Assembly (NCBI RefSeq): GCF_019048065.1
Contig: NZ_CP077291.1
Span: 1,550,001-1,614,000 of the forward strand
Direction of reading: 5' to 3'
DNA from: Citrobacter farmeri
GTDB lineage: Bacteria; Pseudomonadota; Gammaproteobacteria; Enterobacterales; Enterobacteriaceae
Length of the DNA stretch: 64,000 bases
Of the stretch, positions 1 through 10,554 are shown piece by piece; the first letter of the stretch is position 1; each line of letters starts with the position of its first letter. The position numbers and the translations under genes are program-made. The notes beneath the pieces were generated by a model that did no database searches, was not told where the DNA came from, and worked only from the letters and a program-made list of their open reading frames with translations.

Positions 1-20
1 AAAAGTAAGGCATTAACCAT

Positions 21-1682
21 ATGAAAAAAGTGACTGCCATGCTCTTCTCGATGGCCGTAGGGCTGAATGCTGTCTCGATGGCGGCAAAAGCGAAAGCGAC
101 GGAAGAGCAGGAGACGGATGTACTGTTGATCGGCGGCGGCATCATGAGCGCTACATTGGGAACGTATTTACAGGAACTGGAACCCGGCTGGTCGATGACC
201 ATGGTGGAGCGTCTGGACGGTGTTGCGCAAGAGAGTTCAAACGGCTGGAACAACGCCGGTACAGGGCACTCCGCGCTGATGGAACTGAACTATACGCCGA
301 AGAAAGCCGACGGGAGTATCAGTACCGAAAAGGCAGTCGAGATTAACGAAGCTTTCCAGATTTCCCGCCAGTTCTGGGCGCATCAGGTCAAGAGCGGCGT
401 CATGCATGACCCACGCTCTTTTATCACCACCGTTCCGCACATGAGCTTTGTCTGGGGTGATGAGAACGTCAACTTCCTGCGCGCCCGCTATGCGGCACTA
501 CAGCAGAGCACGCTATTCCGTGGTATGCGCTATTCCGAAGACCACGCGCAAATCAAAGAGTGGGCACCGCTGGTGATGGAAGGGCGCGATCCGAAACAGA
601 AAGTCGCCGCCACGCGGACTGAAATGGGAACGGACGTGAACTACGGCGAAATTACGCGCCAGTTGATTGCCTCATTGCAGAAAAAGCCTAACTTTGCGCT
701 GGAGTTGAGCACCGAAGTCCGCGGTTTTAAACGCAACGACGATAACACCTGGACAGTGACCGTCGCCGATCTGAAAAACGGCGAGGCGGAACATAACATC
801 AAAGCCAAATTTGTCTTTATCGGCGCGGGTGGCGCAGCGCTGAAACTGTTGCAGGAGACCGGTATTCCTGAAGCCAAAGAGTATGCGGGCTTCCCGGTCG
901 GCGGTCAGTTCCTGGTCGCAGAAAACCCGGACGTGGTGAATCGCCATCTGGCGAAAGTGTACGGACAGGCTTCCGTGGGCGCACCGCCGATGTCGGTCCC
1001 GCATATTGATACCCGCATTCTGGACGGCAAACGCGTCGTGCTGTTTGGGCCGTTCGCCACTTTCTCCACCAAATTCCTGAAAAACGGTTCGCTGTGGGAT
1101 TTGCTGAGTTCCACCACACCTTCCAACTTCATGCCGATGGTCAACGTGGGGCTGGATAACTTCGATCTGGTGAAATACCTGATTAGCCAGGTGATGCTGA
1201 GTGATGACGACCGCTTCGACGCGCTGAAAGCGTACTATCCGCAGGCGAAGAAAGCGGACTGGCGTCTGTGGCAGGCGGGTCAGCGCGTACAGATCATCAA
1301 GCGTGATGAAGACAAAGGGGGCGTACTGCGTCTGGGGACGGAAGTGGTGAGCGACAAAGAAGGGACTGTTGCTGCGCTGTTGGGCGCCTCACCGGGCGCA
1401 TCCACCGCGGCACCGATCATGCTCCACCTGATGGAAACGGTCTTCAAAGATAAAGTGAGTACGCCGCAATGGCAGGCGAAGCTGAAAACGATTATTCCGT
1501 CTTACGGTACAAAACTGAACGGCAACGTTGAGGCGACGCAGCAGGAGCTGCAATACACCAGTGAAGTGCTGGGGTTGAAATATGACCAGCCGCAGGCGGC
1601 AGATACGCTGCCAACACCGCAACTGAAGCCTCAGGCGCAAGCACAGCCAGAGCGCAAGGAAGTCGCGGACATCGCGCTGTAA
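21..1682 (+). CDS. mqo: malate:quinone oxidoreductase
   Basis: FAD-dependent enzyme that oxidises L-malate to oxaloacetate and passes electrons to the quinone pool, a membrane-associated TCA-cycle step alternative to NAD malate dehydrogenase. The 553-residue product is close to the E. coli length (548). A hydrophobic N-terminus (residues 5-26) precedes the FAD-binding signature [10 protein letters not shown] at 38-47. The ATG at 21 gives the family N-terminus. Only 20 bases upstream are visible, so the promoter lies outside the window. It converges on the ecotin gene across a REP-like hairpin. The C-terminal tail is rich in Gln, Pro and Ala, as in E. coli. Assignment is secure. Confidence 0.97.
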   Translation: MKKVTAMLFSMAVGLNAVSMAAKAKATEEQETDVLLIGGGIMSATLGTYLQELEPGWSMTMVERLDGVAQESSNGWNNAGTGHSALMELNYTPKKADGSISTEKAVEINEAFQISRQFWAHQVKSGVMHDPRSFITTVPHMSFVWGDENVNFLRARYAALQQSTLFRGMRYSEDHAQIKEWAPLVMEGRDPKQKVAATRTEMGTDVNYGEITRQLIASLQKKPNFALELSTEVRGFKRNDDNTWTVTVADLKNGEAEHNIKAKFVFIGAGGAALKLLQETGIPEAKEYAGFPVGGQFLVAENPDVVNRHLAKVYGQASVGAPPMSVPHIDTRILDGKRVVLFGPFATFSTKFLKNGSLWDLLSSTTPSNFMPMVNVGLDNFDLVKYLISQVMLSDDDRFDALKAYYPQAKKADWRLWQAGQRVQIIKRDEDKGGVLRLGTEVVSDKEGTVAALLGASPGASTAAPIMLHLMETVFKDKVSTPQWQAKLKTIIPSYGTKLNGNVEATQQELQYTSEVLGLKYDQPQAADTLPTPQLKPQAQAQPERKEVADIAL

Positions 1683-1686
1683 CCCC

Positions 1687-1723
1687 ATTGCCGGATAGGG
1701 CGCTCAGGCCGCTATCCGGCAAT
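1687..1723. repeat. REP-like palindrome between mqo and eco
   Basis: An inverted repeat with arms ATTGCCGGATAG and CTATCCGGCAAT (1687-1698 and 1712-1723) surrounds a GC-rich centre. The GCCGGAT core is that of enterobacterial REP/PU elements. It lies between two convergent stop codons, where it could end or protect both transcripts. No T-run follows on either strand, so an intrinsic terminator is not certain. Confidence 0.75.
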
Positions 1724-1729
1724 GTTCTC

Positions 1730-2239
1730 TTAGCGCGTTACCGCGTTCTGCACGTTATCTTCCGCTTTCCAGATGCGGAATTTCACATCAACATTTGCCG
1801 GGGTATACACCACGATCGGCAACTTGCTGTTGTAGCGCAGCATACCGTCATCGCCCAGATACGCGGTGACAAACTTCTGCTCTTTTTTGCCATCCGGGCA
1901 GGCCATCATGGTCGATACCGGGGAGGTAACTTTGTCAAAGACGTAGTAGTCATAGCCCCAGCCTTCCAGCGTTTTGCTTTCCAGTTTGCCGCCCAGACGA
2001 TGCTGATTGCAGTCGACTTCCAGCGTCTGGCCGATCATCAGTTCCACTTTCAGAGTAGATTCATCTTCCTGATGGGGTAACTGAATGACCTGGCGTTTCA
2101 TCCCTTTTTCCGCCTGCGGCCAGGGGGCGATTTTTTCCAGCGGTTGCGGGGATGTCTCAGCGGATGCCGCCCACGCAGAGGTGCTGGCGAAGGCAGCGAA
2201 CAAAACGGCAGGGACTATTGTCTTCATTTTAGAGTTCAC
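1730..2239 (-). CDS. eco: ecotin, periplasmic serine protease inhibitor
   Basis: Secreted dimeric inhibitor of trypsin-fold serine proteases. A signal peptide (about residues 5-25, ending AWA) precedes the mature domain. The reactive site STMMAC has P1 methionine at residue 111, and Cys77 and Cys114 can form the conserved disulfide. The start is ambiguous. The GTG at 2239 sits 4-5 bases after AAGGAAA and gives 169 residues, while the ATG at 2227 matches the E. coli start (MKTI...) but is about 17 bases from that SD. I kept the GTG because of the SD spacing. The gene is convergent with mqo and divergent from napF. Confidence 0.95.
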   Translation of the reverse strand: MNSKMKTIVPAVLFAAFASTSAWAASAETSPQPLEKIAPWPQAEKGMKRQVIQLPHQEDESTLKVELMIGQTLEVDCNQHRLGGKLESKTLEGWGYDYYVFDKVTSPVSTMMACPDGKKEQKFVTAYLGDDGMLRYNSKLPIVVYTPANVDVKFRIWKAEDNVQNAVTR

Positions 2240-2639
2240 AGGGTTTCCTTTTTTATCTTATGAACGACTTCACGGCAGATTAGCACATCCATCAGAGTTA
2301 ATGATCTGTCTTTACGTATTTTTTAAGTGCATTAATTGAGTGTTTATTCTGTGCGTGGTTTTTTGTACTGTAAATTGTCTTTTGTTTCGAGTAATTATCC
2401 TGATAGATATTTCGATGTATAAATAATTACATAACCCTTTGATATGTGCGGAGAAGCACATTCTGACAAGCTTCATTAACTCTCTTTTGATCCAACCACT
2501 GGTTTTACCCCAATTGGGGTATGCACCTGGAACTCATCCTTTACTATCTTACCGATCATAATAATGACTTAGTAGTAACACGGTTTTTTTATTGTCGTTC
2601 ACCCAGCCGGGGGAGCGTCGTTTATGGAAGGGCGATGCC
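2240..2639. other. eco-napF divergent regulatory region
   Basis: This 400-base gene-free stretch is AT-rich in its left half, where the ecotin promoter should lie. Its right half carries the FNR-like and NarP sites and a probable -10 (TATCTT near 2545) for the nap operon. No further gene is seen. A longer in-frame napF reading from 2592 exists but lacks family similarity. Confidence 0.7.
2487..2521 (+). promoter_or_regulatory. FNR-like site plus NarP/NarL 7-2-7 palindrome of the nap operon
   Basis: TACCCCA-AT-TGGGGTA (2506-2521) is a perfect inverted heptamer pair with 2-bp spacing, the arrangement recognised by NarP and NarL. The sequence TTGAT-CCAA-CCACT (2487-2500) has one good FNR half-site and a degenerate second half. 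The two centres, 2493.5 and 2513.5, are 20 bp apart. That equals the spacing I recall for the E. coli nap (aeg-46.5) promoter, where FNR is at -64.5 and NarP at -44.5. This would put transcription start near 2558, consistent with TATCTT at 2545-2550. Confidence 0.88.
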
Positions 2640-3131
2640 ATGGTTGATTTATCCCGTCGAGGCATACTGACTGGCAGTTGGCGTAATGCTAACCGTGGGA
2701 TACGTCCGCCATGGAGCATGGAAGCCTCTCAGTTTCTGTCTCAGTGCACCCGTTGCGACGCCTGTATTCAGGCTTGTGAACACGATGTTTTGCAGCGTGG
2801 CCCGGGTGGCTATCCGAGCGTTAATTTCCAACAAAGCGAATGCACCTTCTGCTACGCCTGTGCGCAGGCTTGCCCCGAATCTCTTTTTTCTCCGCGCCAC
2901 ACCAGGGCATGGGAGCTGATTTTTACCATTGGGCAAGCGTGTCTGGCGTATCAGTCCGTAGAGTGCCGCCGCTGTCAGGATAGTTGTGAACCTCAGGCGA
3001 TTAGGTTTCGCCCCACGCTGTCCGGCATTTATCAGCCACAACTCGATAACCAGAACTGTAACGGATGCGGCGCGTGTGTCGCCAGTTGCCCGGTGTCAGC
3101 CATTACCGCGGAGTATAACCATGCACATTAA
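2640..3131 (+). CDS. napF: NapF, ferredoxin-type accessory protein for NapA
   Basis: Cytoplasmic iron-sulfur protein implicated in maturation of the NapA catalytic subunit before Tat export. It has 163 residues with three ferredoxin-like Cys clusters, CTRCDAC (36-42), CTFCYAC (68-74) and CNGCGAC (140-146), each continuing to a fourth Cys, plus CRRCQDSC at 109-116. The ATG at 2640 (MVDLSRRG) matches the family N-terminus and follows GGAAGGG by 7-8 bases. The longer reading from 2592 is rejected. First gene of the nap operon; its end overlaps napD by 11 bases. Confidence 0.95.
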   Translation: MVDLSRRGILTGSWRNANRGIRPPWSMEASQFLSQCTRCDACIQACEHDVLQRGPGGYPSVNFQQSECTFCYACAQACPESLFSPRHTRAWELIFTIGQACLAYQSVECRRCQDSCEPQAIRFRPTLSGIYQPQLDNQNCNGCGACVASCPVSAITAEYNHAH

Positions 3132-3384
3132 CTGGCAGGTCTGCAGCCTGATTGTTCAGGCCAAAGGCGAACATGTACAGGATATCAGCACGCAGTTAAA
3201 CGCATTGCCGGGTTGCGAAGTGGCCGTAAGTGACCCGCAAAGCGGTCAGATGATTGCTGTGGTTGAAGCAGAACACAGCGAAACGCTGATGCAAACAATT
3301 GAGTCGGTACGCAACGTTGCGGGCGTGCTGGCGGTGTCGCTGGTTTATCACCAGCAGGAAGAACAAGGTGAGGAAACACCATGA
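3121..3384 (+). CDS. napD: NapD, Tat signal-binding chaperone for NapA
   Basis: Small (87 residues) cytoplasmic chaperone that binds the twin-arginine signal peptide of NapA and holds back export until the cofactor is loaded. The sequence from [10 protein letters not shown] matches NapD along its length with the usual charged C-terminal tail. The start at 3121 lies inside the end of napF and the stop overlaps the napA start by 4 bases (ATGA), consistent with translational coupling. A longer in-frame reading from 2986 would lie inside napF and is rejected. Confidence 0.94.
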   Translation: MHINWQVCSLIVQAKGEHVQDISTQLNALPGCEVAVSDPQSGQMIAVVEAEHSETLMQTIESVRNVAGVLAVSLVYHQQEEQGEETP

Positions 3385-5867
3385 AACTCAGTCGTCGTAG
3401 CTTTATGAAAGCTAACGCCGTTGCGGCCGCTGCGGCGGCTGCCGGGCTAAGCGTGCCGGGCGTTGCCCGCGCAGTGGTTGGTCAACAGGAAGCCATCAAG
3501 TGGGATAAAGCGCCGTGCCGTTTTTGTGGTACGGGCTGTGGTGTCCTGGTCGGGACGCAACAGGGACGTATTGTCGCCTGTCAGGGCGATCCGGAAGCCC
3601 CGGTTAACCGTGGCCTGAACTGCATCAAGGGCTATTTCCTGCCCAAAATTATGTACGGAGAGGACCGTTTAACGCAGCCGCTGTTGCGTATGAGAGACGG
3701 TAAGTACAGCAAGGACGGCGAATTTACGCCGATCAGTTGGGAGCAGGCCTTCGACGTGATGGAAGAGAAATTCAAAACCTCACTGAAAGAGAAAGGCCCG
3801 GAGTCTGTCGGCATGTTTGGTTCCGGTCAGTGGACCATCTGGGAAGGTTATGCCGCCTCCAAACTGTTTAAAGCCGGTTTCCGCTCGAACAACCTCGATC
3901 CCAACGCGCGTCACTGCATGGCGTCAGCGGTAGTCGGTTTCATGCGAACCTTTGGTATGGACGAACCGATGGGCTGCTACGACGATATCGAGCATACCGA
4001 TGCGTTTGTCCTGTGGGGCGCCAATATGGCGGAAATGCACCCGATCCTCTGGTCGCGCATCACCAACCGTCGCCTCTCCGATCCGAATGTTAATGTCTCC
4101 GTGCTGTCCACTTTCCAGCACCGTAGCTTTGAGCTGGCGGACAACGGGATGGTCTTTACGCCGCAGTCTGACCTGGTGATCCTCAACTACATCGCTAACT
4201 ACATCATTCAGAATAACGCGATTAACCAGGACTTCTTCAGCAAGCACGTCAACGTGCGCAAAGGGGCAACGGACATCGGCTATGGTCTGCGTCCGACGCA
4301 TCCGTTGGAAAAAGCAGCGAAAAACCCAGGTTCTGACGCCTCTGAGCCGATGAGCTTTGAAGATTACAAAGCGTTTGTGGCCGAGTACACGCTGGAAAAA
4401 ACTGCTGAAATGACCGGCGTGCCAAAAGATCAACTGGAACAACTGGCGAAGCTGTATGCCGACCCGAATAAGAAAGTCATCTCTTACTGGACGATGGGCT
4501 TTAACCAGCATACCCGCGGCGTGTGGGCCAACAACCTGATCTACAACATCCACCTGCTCACCGGCAAGATTGCGCAGCCGGGCTGTGGACCGTTCTCGCT
4601 GACCGGCCAGCCTTCAGCCTGTGGTACCGCACGTGAAGTGGGCACCTTTGCTCACCGCCTGCCGGCGGACATGGTGGTCACCAACGAAAAACACCGTGAG
4701 ATCTGCGAAAAACACTGGAATATCCCGGCAGGGACTATTCCGGCGAAAATCGGTCTTCACGCGGTTGCCCAGGACCGGGCACTGAAAGACGGCAAGCTGA
4801 ACGTCTACTGGACGATGTGTACCAACAACATGCAGGCCGGTCCGAACATCAATGAAGATCGTCTGCCGGGTTGGCGCGATCCGCGCAACTTCATCATTGT
4901 CTCCGATCCGTACCCGACCGTCAGCGCGCTGGCGGCGGATCTGATCCTGCCAACCGCGATGTGGGTGGAGAAGGAAGGGGCTTACGGTAACGCCGAGCGT
5001 CGTACCCAGTTCTGGCGTCAGCAGATCAAAGCTCCGGGTGAGTCAAAATCCGACCTGTGGCAACTGGTTCAATTCTCTCGCCGTTTCAAAACGGAAGAGG
5101 TCTGGCCTGAAGAACTGCTGGCACAGAAACCGGAACTGCGCGGCAAGACGCTGTACGACGTGCTGTTTGCCACTCCTGCCGTGAGTAAGTTCCCGCTGAC
5201 GGAGTTGAAAGAGGATCAGCTTAACGACGAATCCCGCGATCTGGGCTTCTACCTGCAAAAAGGGCTGTTTGAAGAGTACGCCTGGTTTGGGCGCGGACAC
5301 GGTCACGATCTCGCCCCGTTCGATGACTACCACAAGGCGCGCGGTCTGCGCTGGCCGGTAGTGGACGGGAAAGAGACGCAGTGGCGCTACAGCGAAGGTA
5401 ACGATCCGTACGTTAAAGCGGGCGAAGGTTATAAGTTCTACGGTAAACCAGACGGTAAAGCGGTGATCTTCGCGCTGCCGTTTGAACCGGCCGCAGAAGC
5501 GCCGGATGCCGAGTACGATCTGTGGCTTTCCACGGGACGTGTGCTGGAGCACTGGCATACCGGCAGTATGACGCGCCGCGTGCCTGAACTGCACCGTGCG
5601 TTCCCGGAAGGGGTTCTGTTTATCCATCCGCTGGATGCGAAAAAACGAGATATGCGACGTGGTGACAAGGTCAAAGTGATCTCTCGTCGCGGCGAAGTGA
5701 TTTCCATTGTTGAAACCCGTGGGCGTAACCGTCCACCACAGGGGCTGGTATACATGGCGTTCTTCGATGCCGCACAGCTGGTGAATAACCTGACGCTGGA
5801 TGCGACGGATCCGCTCTCTAAAGAGACGGATTTCAAGAAGTGCGCCGTGAAACTGGCGAAGGTGTAA
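3381..5867 (+). CDS. napA: periplasmic nitrate reductase catalytic subunit
   Basis: Molybdoenzyme that reduces nitrate to nitrite in the periplasm, with electrons delivered through NapC and NapB. At 828 residues it equals the E. coli length. The Tat signal SRRSFMK (4-10) is followed by an Ala-rich hydrophobic stretch. Cys46, Cys49, Cys53 and Cys81 bind the [4Fe-4S] cluster, and Cys179 in NARHCMA is the expected molybdenum ligand of the bis-MGD cofactor. The molybdopterin-oxidoreductase and C-terminal dinucleotide-binding domains are complete. It sits in napFDAGHBC between its chaperone gene and the electron-transfer genes. Confidence 0.98.
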   Translation: MKLSRRSFMKANAVAAAAAAAGLSVPGVARAVVGQQEAIKWDKAPCRFCGTGCGVLVGTQQGRIVACQGDPEAPVNRGLNCIKGYFLPKIMYGEDRLTQPLLRMRDGKYSKDGEFTPISWEQAFDVMEEKFKTSLKEKGPESVGMFGSGQWTIWEGYAASKLFKAGFRSNNLDPNARHCMASAVVGFMRTFGMDEPMGCYDDIEHTDAFVLWGANMAEMHPILWSRITNRRLSDPNVNVSVLSTFQHRSFELADNGMVFTPQSDLVILNYIANYIIQNNAINQDFFSKHVNVRKGATDIGYGLRPTHPLEKAAKNPGSDASEPMSFEDYKAFVAEYTLEKTAEMTGVPKDQLEQLAKLYADPNKKVISYWTMGFNQHTRGVWANNLIYNIHLLTGKIAQPGCGPFSLTGQPSACGTAREVGTFAHRLPADMVVTNEKHREICEKHWNIPAGTIPAKIGLHAVAQDRALKDGKLNVYWTMCTNNMQAGPNINEDRLPGWRDPRNFIIVSDPYPTVSALAADLILPTAMWVEKEGAYGNAERRTQFWRQQIKAPGESKSDLWQLVQFSRRFKTEEVWPEELLAQKPELRGKTLYDVLFATPAVSKFPLTELKEDQLNDESRDLGFYLQKGLFEEYAWFGRGHGHDLAPFDDYHKARGLRWPVVDGKETQWRYSEGNDPYVKAGEGYKFYGKPDGKAVIFALPFEPAAEAPDAEYDLWLSTGRVLEHWHTGSMTRRVPELHRAFPEGVLFIHPLDAKKRDMRRGDKVKVISRRGEVISIVETRGRNRPPQGLVYMAFFDAAQLVNNLTLDATDPLSKETDFKKCAVKLAKV

Positions 5868-5873
5868 CACGCC

Positions 5874-6569
5874 ATGTCCCGGTCAGCGAAACCCCAAAAC
5901 GGCCGCCGCCGCTTTCTGCGCGATGTTGTACGCACAGCGGGTGGACTGGCTGCCGTTGGCGTGGCGCTGGGGTTACAACAGCAAACCGCACGTGCTACGG
6001 GCGTGCGGTTGCGCCCGCCTGGGGCCGTGAACGAGAACGCCTTTGCCAGCGCCTGCGTGCGCTGCGGGCAGTGCGTTCAGGCATGTCCGTATGACACGTT
6101 GAAACTGGCGACGCTCGCATCAGGGTTGTCGGCGGGTACGCCGTATTTTGTTGCCCGCGATATCCCTTGCGAGATGTGCGAAGACATTCCGTGCGCCAAA
6201 GTTTGTCCCAGCGGGGCACTGGATCGGGAGATTGCCTCCATTGACGATTCGCGGATGGGGCTGGCGGTTCTGTTGGATCAGGAAAACTGCCTGAACTTTC
6301 AGGGATTACGCTGTGACGTCTGCTACCGCGAGTGCCCAAAAATTGATGAGGCCATCACGCTGGAGCTGGATCGCAACATGCGAACCGGCAAACATGCGCG
6401 ATTTATCCCCACCGTTCACAGTGACGCCTGCACGGGTTGCGGTAAATGTGAAAAAGTCTGCGTGCTGGAACAGCCGGCGATAAAAGTGTTGCCGCTGGCG
6501 CTGGCAAAAGGGGAGTTGGGTCACCATTACCGCTTCGGCTGGCTGGAGGGGAACGATGGCAAATCGTAA
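5874..6569 (+). CDS. napG: NapG, Tat-exported polyferredoxin of the quinol dehydrogenase
   Basis: Predicted periplasmic ferredoxin that works with membrane protein NapH as a ubiquinol dehydrogenase feeding NapC and NapA. It has 231 residues with an N-terminal RRRF and hydrophobic segment (11-40) typical of a Tat signal. Several Cys clusters follow: CVRCGQC from 61, CEMCEDIPC near 99, CDVCYREC and CTGCGKC, enough for four [4Fe-4S] centres. It starts 6 bases after napA, and its end overlaps the napH start by 14 bases. Confidence 0.95.
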   Translation: MSRSAKPQNGRRRFLRDVVRTAGGLAAVGVALGLQQQTARATGVRLRPPGAVNENAFASACVRCGQCVQACPYDTLKLATLASGLSAGTPYFVARDIPCEMCEDIPCAKVCPSGALDREIASIDDSRMGLAVLLDQENCLNFQGLRCDVCYRECPKIDEAITLELDRNMRTGKHARFIPTVHSDACTGCGKCEKVCVLEQPAIKVLPLALAKGELGHHYRFGWLEGNDGKS

Positions 6570-7419
6570 ACGTGACGCCGGGCGCGAAGCGCAGGCGAAA
6601 AAAGGCGTGTGGCGGAGCCATCGTTGGCTGATCTTCCGCCGTCTCAGCCAGTTTATTGTGCTGGGAATGTTTCTGAGCGGTCCGTGGTTTGGCGTGTGGA
6701 TCCTGCACGGGAACTACACCAGCAGCCTGCTGCTGGATACGGTCCCGCTGACAGATCCGTTGATTACCCTGCAAAGCCTGGCGAGCGGTCATTTGCCCGC
6801 AGCGGTGGGGCTCACGGGGGCGGCGATTATTACCGTGCTGTATGCCCTGGCAGGAAAGCGATTGTTTTGCAGTTGGGTCTGCCCGCTGAACCCGATTACC
6901 GATTTTGCGGCCTGGCTACGTAGAAGGTTTGACCTGAATCAGTCCGCAACCATTCCACGTCATATACGGTACGTACTTCTGGTTGTGGTGCTGGTGGGTT
7001 CAGCGCTGACCGGGACGCTACTGTGGGAATGGATTAACCCTGTTTCACTGCTGGGGCGTAGCCTGGTGATGGGATTCGGTAGCGGCGCACTGCTGATTAT
7101 CGCTCTGTTTTTATTTGATTTGCTGGTCGTTGAACACGGCTGGTGCGGGCATCTTTGTCCTTTAGGCGCACTGTATGGCGTGCTGGGTAGCCAGGGCGTG
7201 TTAACCGTTGCGGCAAAAGACCGACAGAAATGTAACCGCTGTATGGACTGTTTTCATGTTTGCCCGGAACCGCATGTACTACGTGCCCCGGTGCTGGATG
7301 AGCAAAGCCCGGTGCAGGTCACCAGCCGCGATTGCATGGCCTGCGGTCGCTGCGTGGATGTCTGTTCTGAGGACGTATTTACAATAACTACACGATGGAG
7401 TTCGGGAGCGAAATCATGA
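6556..7419 (+). CDS. napH: NapH, membrane ferredoxin-type quinol dehydrogenase subunit
   Basis: 287-residue inner-membrane protein with four predicted membrane segments, two Cys-X3-Cys-Pro motifs in loops (CSWVCP, CGHLCP), and a C-terminal cytoplasmic domain carrying two clusters, CNRCMDC and CMACGRC. With NapG it is thought to oxidise ubiquinol for nitrate reduction. The start is inside the end of napG, and the stop overlaps napB through ATGA. The N-terminus is very basic, fitting an inside orientation. Confidence 0.95.
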   Translation: MANRKRDAGREAQAKKGVWRSHRWLIFRRLSQFIVLGMFLSGPWFGVWILHGNYTSSLLLDTVPLTDPLITLQSLASGHLPAAVGLTGAAIITVLYALAGKRLFCSWVCPLNPITDFAAWLRRRFDLNQSATIPRHIRYVLLVVVLVGSALTGTLLWEWINPVSLLGRSLVMGFGSGALLIIALFLFDLLVVEHGWCGHLCPLGALYGVLGSQGVLTVAAKDRQKCNRCMDCFHVCPEPHVLRAPVLDEQSPVQVTSRDCMACGRCVDVCSEDVFTITTRWSSGAKS

Positions 7420-7865
7420 AAAGCCATGACCTGAAGAAAGCGCTGTGTCAATGGACAGCCCTGCTGGCCCTGGTGGTGAGCGGTGCGGTTTGGGCGGCAA
7501 ACGGAGTGGACCTTAGCCAGTCTCCGGAAGTATCGGGGACACAGGAAGGGGCGATTCGCATGCATAAAGAGCAGGAGCGTATGCCGCTGAACTACGTGAA
7601 TCAGCCGCCGATGATTCCCCATAGCGTCGATGGTTACCAGGTGACCACCAACACCAACCGCTGTCTGCAATGTCACGGTGTCGAAAGCTATCGTACCACC
7701 GGTGCGCCGCGCATTAGTCCAACTCACTTTATGGACAGCGATGGCAAAGTACTGGCCGAAGTGGCGCCGCGTCGTTACTTCTGTCTGCAGTGTCATGTAC
7801 CGCAGACTGACGCTCCGCCGATTGTGGGTAACACCTTTACCCCATCGAAAGGTTACGGGAAATAA
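7416..7865 (+). CDS. napB: NapB, periplasmic diheme cytochrome c subunit
   Basis: Small c-type cytochrome that passes electrons from NapC to NapA. The 149-residue product has a Sec signal peptide (ending AVWAA near 28) and two CXXCH heme sites, CLQCH at 83-87 and 123-127. The ATG at 7416 (MKSHDLKK) is the family start and overlaps the napH stop as ATGA. A longer reading from 7395 is rejected. Heme attachment depends on the ccm genes downstream. Confidence 0.97.
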   Translation: MKSHDLKKALCQWTALLALVVSGAVWAANGVDLSQSPEVSGTQEGAIRMHKEQERMPLNYVNQPPMIPHSVDGYQVTTNTNRCLQCHGVESYRTTGAPRISPTHFMDSDGKVLAEVAPRRYFCLQCHVPQTDAPPIVGNTFTPSKGYGK

Positions 7866-7874
7866 GAGGTCATT

Positions 7875-8477
7875 ATGGAAAATGCTAACCGTAAACCAGG
7901 CCGGATTAAGCGCCTCTGGCAATGGTGGCGTCGCCCCAGTCGCCTGGCGCTGGGGACGCTGCTGTTAATCGGGTTCGTCGGCGGGATTATTTTCTGGGGT
8001 GGATTTAACACCGGGATGGAAAAGGCCAACACCGAAGAGTTCTGCATCAGCTGCCACGAAATGCGCAATACCGTTTATCAGGAATACATGGAAACCGTGC
8101 ACTACAACAACCGTAGCGGTGTGCGTGCGACCTGTCCTGACTGCCACGTACCGCACGAGTTTGTGCCGAAAATGATCCGTAAGATCAAAGCCAGTAAAGA
8201 GTTATATGCCAAAGCGTTGGGTCTGATTGATACACCGCAGAAGTTCGAAGCGCATCGTCTGACGATGGCGCAGAATGAATGGCGAAGAATGAAAGACAAC
8301 AATTCTCAGGAGTGTCGTAACTGCCACAACTTTGAGTTCATGGACTTAACTGCCCAGAAGAGTGTCGCCGCAAAAATGCACGATCAGGCGGTGAAAGACG
8401 GGCAAACCTGCATTGACTGCCATAAAGGGATTGCGCATAAGCTCCCCGATATGCGCGACGTCAAACCGGGCTTCTGA
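7875..8477 (+). CDS. napC: NapC, membrane-anchored tetraheme quinol dehydrogenase
   Basis: NapC/NirT-family cytochrome that oxidises membrane quinol and reduces NapB. It has 200 residues with one N-terminal anchor (about 24-42) and four CXXCH motifs: CISCH 57-61, CPDCH 87-91, CRNCH 147-151 and CIDCH 179-183. Last nap gene, 9 bases after napB. The ccmA reading frame starts 14 bases downstream with no terminator between, so nap and ccm can be read as one transcript. Confidence 0.97.
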   Translation: MENANRKPGRIKRLWQWWRRPSRLALGTLLLIGFVGGIIFWGGFNTGMEKANTEEFCISCHEMRNTVYQEYMETVHYNNRSGVRATCPDCHVPHEFVPKMIRKIKASKELYAKALGLIDTPQKFEAHRLTMAQNEWRRMKDNNSQECRNCHNFEFMDLTAQKSVAAKMHDQAVKDGQTCIDCHKGIAHKLPDMRDVKPGF

Positions 8478-8491
8478 TGGGATGATAATGA

Positions 8492-9121
8492 GTGGGTAGT
8501 ATGCTTGAAGCCAGAAAGCTCCTCTGTGAGCGGGATGAACGAGTCCTGTTTAGTGATTTGTCGTTCCAGGTCAACGCAGGGGAGTGGATACAGGTCACCG
8601 GCGGCAACGGCGCAGGGAAAACGACCCTGTTGCGATTGCTGACAGGACTTTCTCGTCCTGATGCCGGGGAGGTGTGCTGGCAGGAGCAACCGCTGCATCG
8701 TGTGCGGGACAGCTACCATCAAAATTTGTTGTGGATTGGACATCAGCCGGGGATCAAAACCCGGCTGACGGCGTTGGAGAACCTGCGTTTTTTCCACCAG
8801 GACGGCGATATCGCGAAATGTCTCGCGGCGCTGGCCCAGGCCGGCCTCGCCGGATACGAAGATATTCCTGTTAACCAACTTTCAGCCGGACAGCAACGCC
8901 GGGTGGCATTAGCGCGCCTCTGGCTGACTCGCGCCACGCTCTGGATCCTTGACGAACCCTTTACCGCCATTGATGTGAACGGCGTTGAACGCCTGACGCA
9001 GCGGATGGCGCAACATACCGAAGAGGGGGGGATTGTCATCCTCACCACCCACCAGCCGATGAACGTCGCCACGGACCGTATTCGCCGCATTGCGCTGACT
9101 CACGAGAGGGCCGGGCAATGA
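8492..9121 (+). CDS. ccmA: CcmA, ATPase of the heme-handling ABC complex
   Basis: ATPase of CcmABCD, which releases heme-loaded CcmE for cytochrome c assembly. Walker [10 protein letters not shown] is at 37-45, the ABC signature LSAGQ at 130-134 and Walker B LWILDE at 150-155. The start is uncertain: GTG at 8492 gives MGSML..., and an ATG at 8501 gives MLEAR..., close to E. coli MGMLEAR. Neither has a strong SD. The last bases overlap ccmB (ATGATG). Confidence 0.95.
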   Translation: MGSMLEARKLLCERDERVLFSDLSFQVNAGEWIQVTGGNGAGKTTLLRLLTGLSRPDAGEVCWQEQPLHRVRDSYHQNLLWIGHQPGIKTRLTALENLRFFHQDGDIAKCLAALAQAGLAGYEDIPVNQLSAGQQRRVALARLWLTRATLWILDEPFTAIDVNGVERLTQRMAQHTEEGGIVILTTHQPMNVATDRIRRIALTHERAGQ

Positions 9122-9777
9122 TGTGGCGCATCTTTCGTCTTGAACTGCGCGTTGCCTTTCGCCACAGCGCAGAAATTGCCAACCCGCTGTGGTTCTTCCT
9201 GATTGTCATTACGCTGTTCCCGCTGAGCATTGGGCCGGAACCGCAACTGCTGGCGCGCATTGCGCCGGGCATTATTTGGGTCGCTGCGCTGTTGGCCTCG
9301 CTGCTGGCGCTGGAGCGACTGTTTCGCGATGACTTACAGGACGGCAGCCTTGAGCAACTGATGCTGCTGCCGATCCCACTGCCAATGGTGGTACTGGCAA
9401 AAGTCATGGCCCACTGGATGGTCACCGGTTTGCCGCTGTTGATCCTCTCTCCGCTGGTGGCGCTGCTGCTGGGGATGGATATCTACGGCTGGAAAATTAT
9501 GGCGCTGACCTTGCTGCTGGGAACGCCGACGCTGAGTTTTCTCGGCGCACCGGGGGTGGGTTTAACGGTTGGGCTTAAGCGCGGTGGCGTGTTGCTGAGC
9601 GTACTGGTGCTGCCCTTGACGATCCCCTTGTTGATTTTTGCTACCGCCGCGATGGATGCGGCATCCATGCATCTTCCTGTGGATGGATACATGGCGATTT
9701 TAGGCGCGTTACTGGCGGGTAGCGCGACGTTGAGTCCTTTTGCGACGGCGGCAGCGTTACGCATTAGTTTGCAGTAG
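9118..9777 (+). CDS. ccmB: CcmB, heme exporter membrane subunit
   Basis: 219-residue membrane protein with about six hydrophobic segments, the CcmB partner of ATPase CcmA in system I cytochrome c maturation. The start overlaps the end of ccmA, which suggests translational coupling. A 39-base gap to ccmC is the only untranslated gap within the ccm cluster. No unusual feature seen. Confidence 0.95.
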   Translation: MMWRIFRLELRVAFRHSAEIANPLWFFLIVITLFPLSIGPEPQLLARIAPGIIWVAALLASLLALERLFRDDLQDGSLEQLMLLPIPLPMVVLAKVMAHWMVTGLPLLILSPLVALLLGMDIYGWKIMALTLLLGTPTLSFLGAPGVGLTVGLKRGGVLLSVLVLPLTIPLLIFATAAMDAASMHLPVDGYMAILGALLAGSATLSPFATAAALRISLQ

Positions 9778-9816
9778 CGCGTTTTCATTCATTCGTTTGA
9801 GTCTGGTGACGGAATT

Positions 9817-10554
9817 ATGTGGAAAACACTTCATCAACTGGCTATGCCCCCACGGTTGTATCAGCTTTGTGGCTATTTCGTGCCGTGGCTGGCCGTCGCC
9901 TGCGTACTGGTTCTGGCTACGGGCTGGATCTGGGGATTCGGTTTTGCCCCCGCGGATTACCAGCAAGGGCAGAGCTACCGCATTATTTATCTGCATGTTC
10001 CGGCGGCGATCTGGTCAATGGGAATTTATGCCTCGATGGCGGTAGCAGCGTTTATCGGGCTGGTCTGGCAGATGAAGATGGCGAACCTGGCGCTGGCCGC
10101 GATGGCACCGATTGGCGCGGTGTTTACGTTTATTGCGCTGGTTACCGGCTCCGCCTGGGGAAAACCGATGTGGGGCACCTGGTGGGTGTGGGATGCGCGG
10201 CTGACCTCGGAACTGGTGCTGCTGTTTCTCTACGTTGGCGCGATTGCCCTGTGGCATGCCTTTGATGATCGTAAGATGGCGGGGCGCGCCGCGGGGATTC
10301 TGGTGCTGATTGGCGTGGTGAACCTGCCGATCATTCACTATTCGGTGGAGTGGTGGAACACGCTGCATCAGGGCTCGACCCGCATGCAGCAAAGTATCGA
10401 TCCGGCCATGCGCACGCCGCTGCGGCTGGCAATTATCGGCTACCTGCTGCTGTTTATTACGCTGTCGCTGATGCGCATGCGTAACCTGATTCTGATGATG
10501 GAAAAACGTCGCCCGTGGGTGAGTGAACTGATTTTAAAAAGGGGCCGCCAATGA
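9817..10554 (+). CDS. ccmC: CcmC, heme-delivery protein with tryptophan-rich motif
   Basis: Inner-membrane protein that presents heme to CcmE. It has 245 residues and six predicted membrane segments. The periplasmic tryptophan-rich motif GTWWVWD lies at 120-126, and the flanking heme-ligand histidines are at 60 (YLHVP) and 184 (NTLHQ). The gene overlaps ccmD by 4 bases. Confidence 0.96.
   Translation: MWKTLHQLAMPPRLYQLCGYFVPWLAVACVLVLATGWIWGFGFAPADYQQGQSYRIIYLHVPAAIWSMGIYASMAVAAFIGLVWQMKMANLALAAMAPIGAVFTFIALVTGSAWGKPMWGTWWVWDARLTSELVLLFLYVGAIALWHAFDDRKMAGRAAGILVLIGVVNLPIIHYSVEWWNTLHQGSTRMQQSIDPAMRTPLRLAIIGYLLLFITLSLMRMRNLILMMEKRRPWVSELILKRGRQ

Noticed and set aside
2592..2639. N-terminal extension of napF
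   Set aside because: The added 16 residues are not conserved in the family, and a better SD precedes the ATG at 2640.
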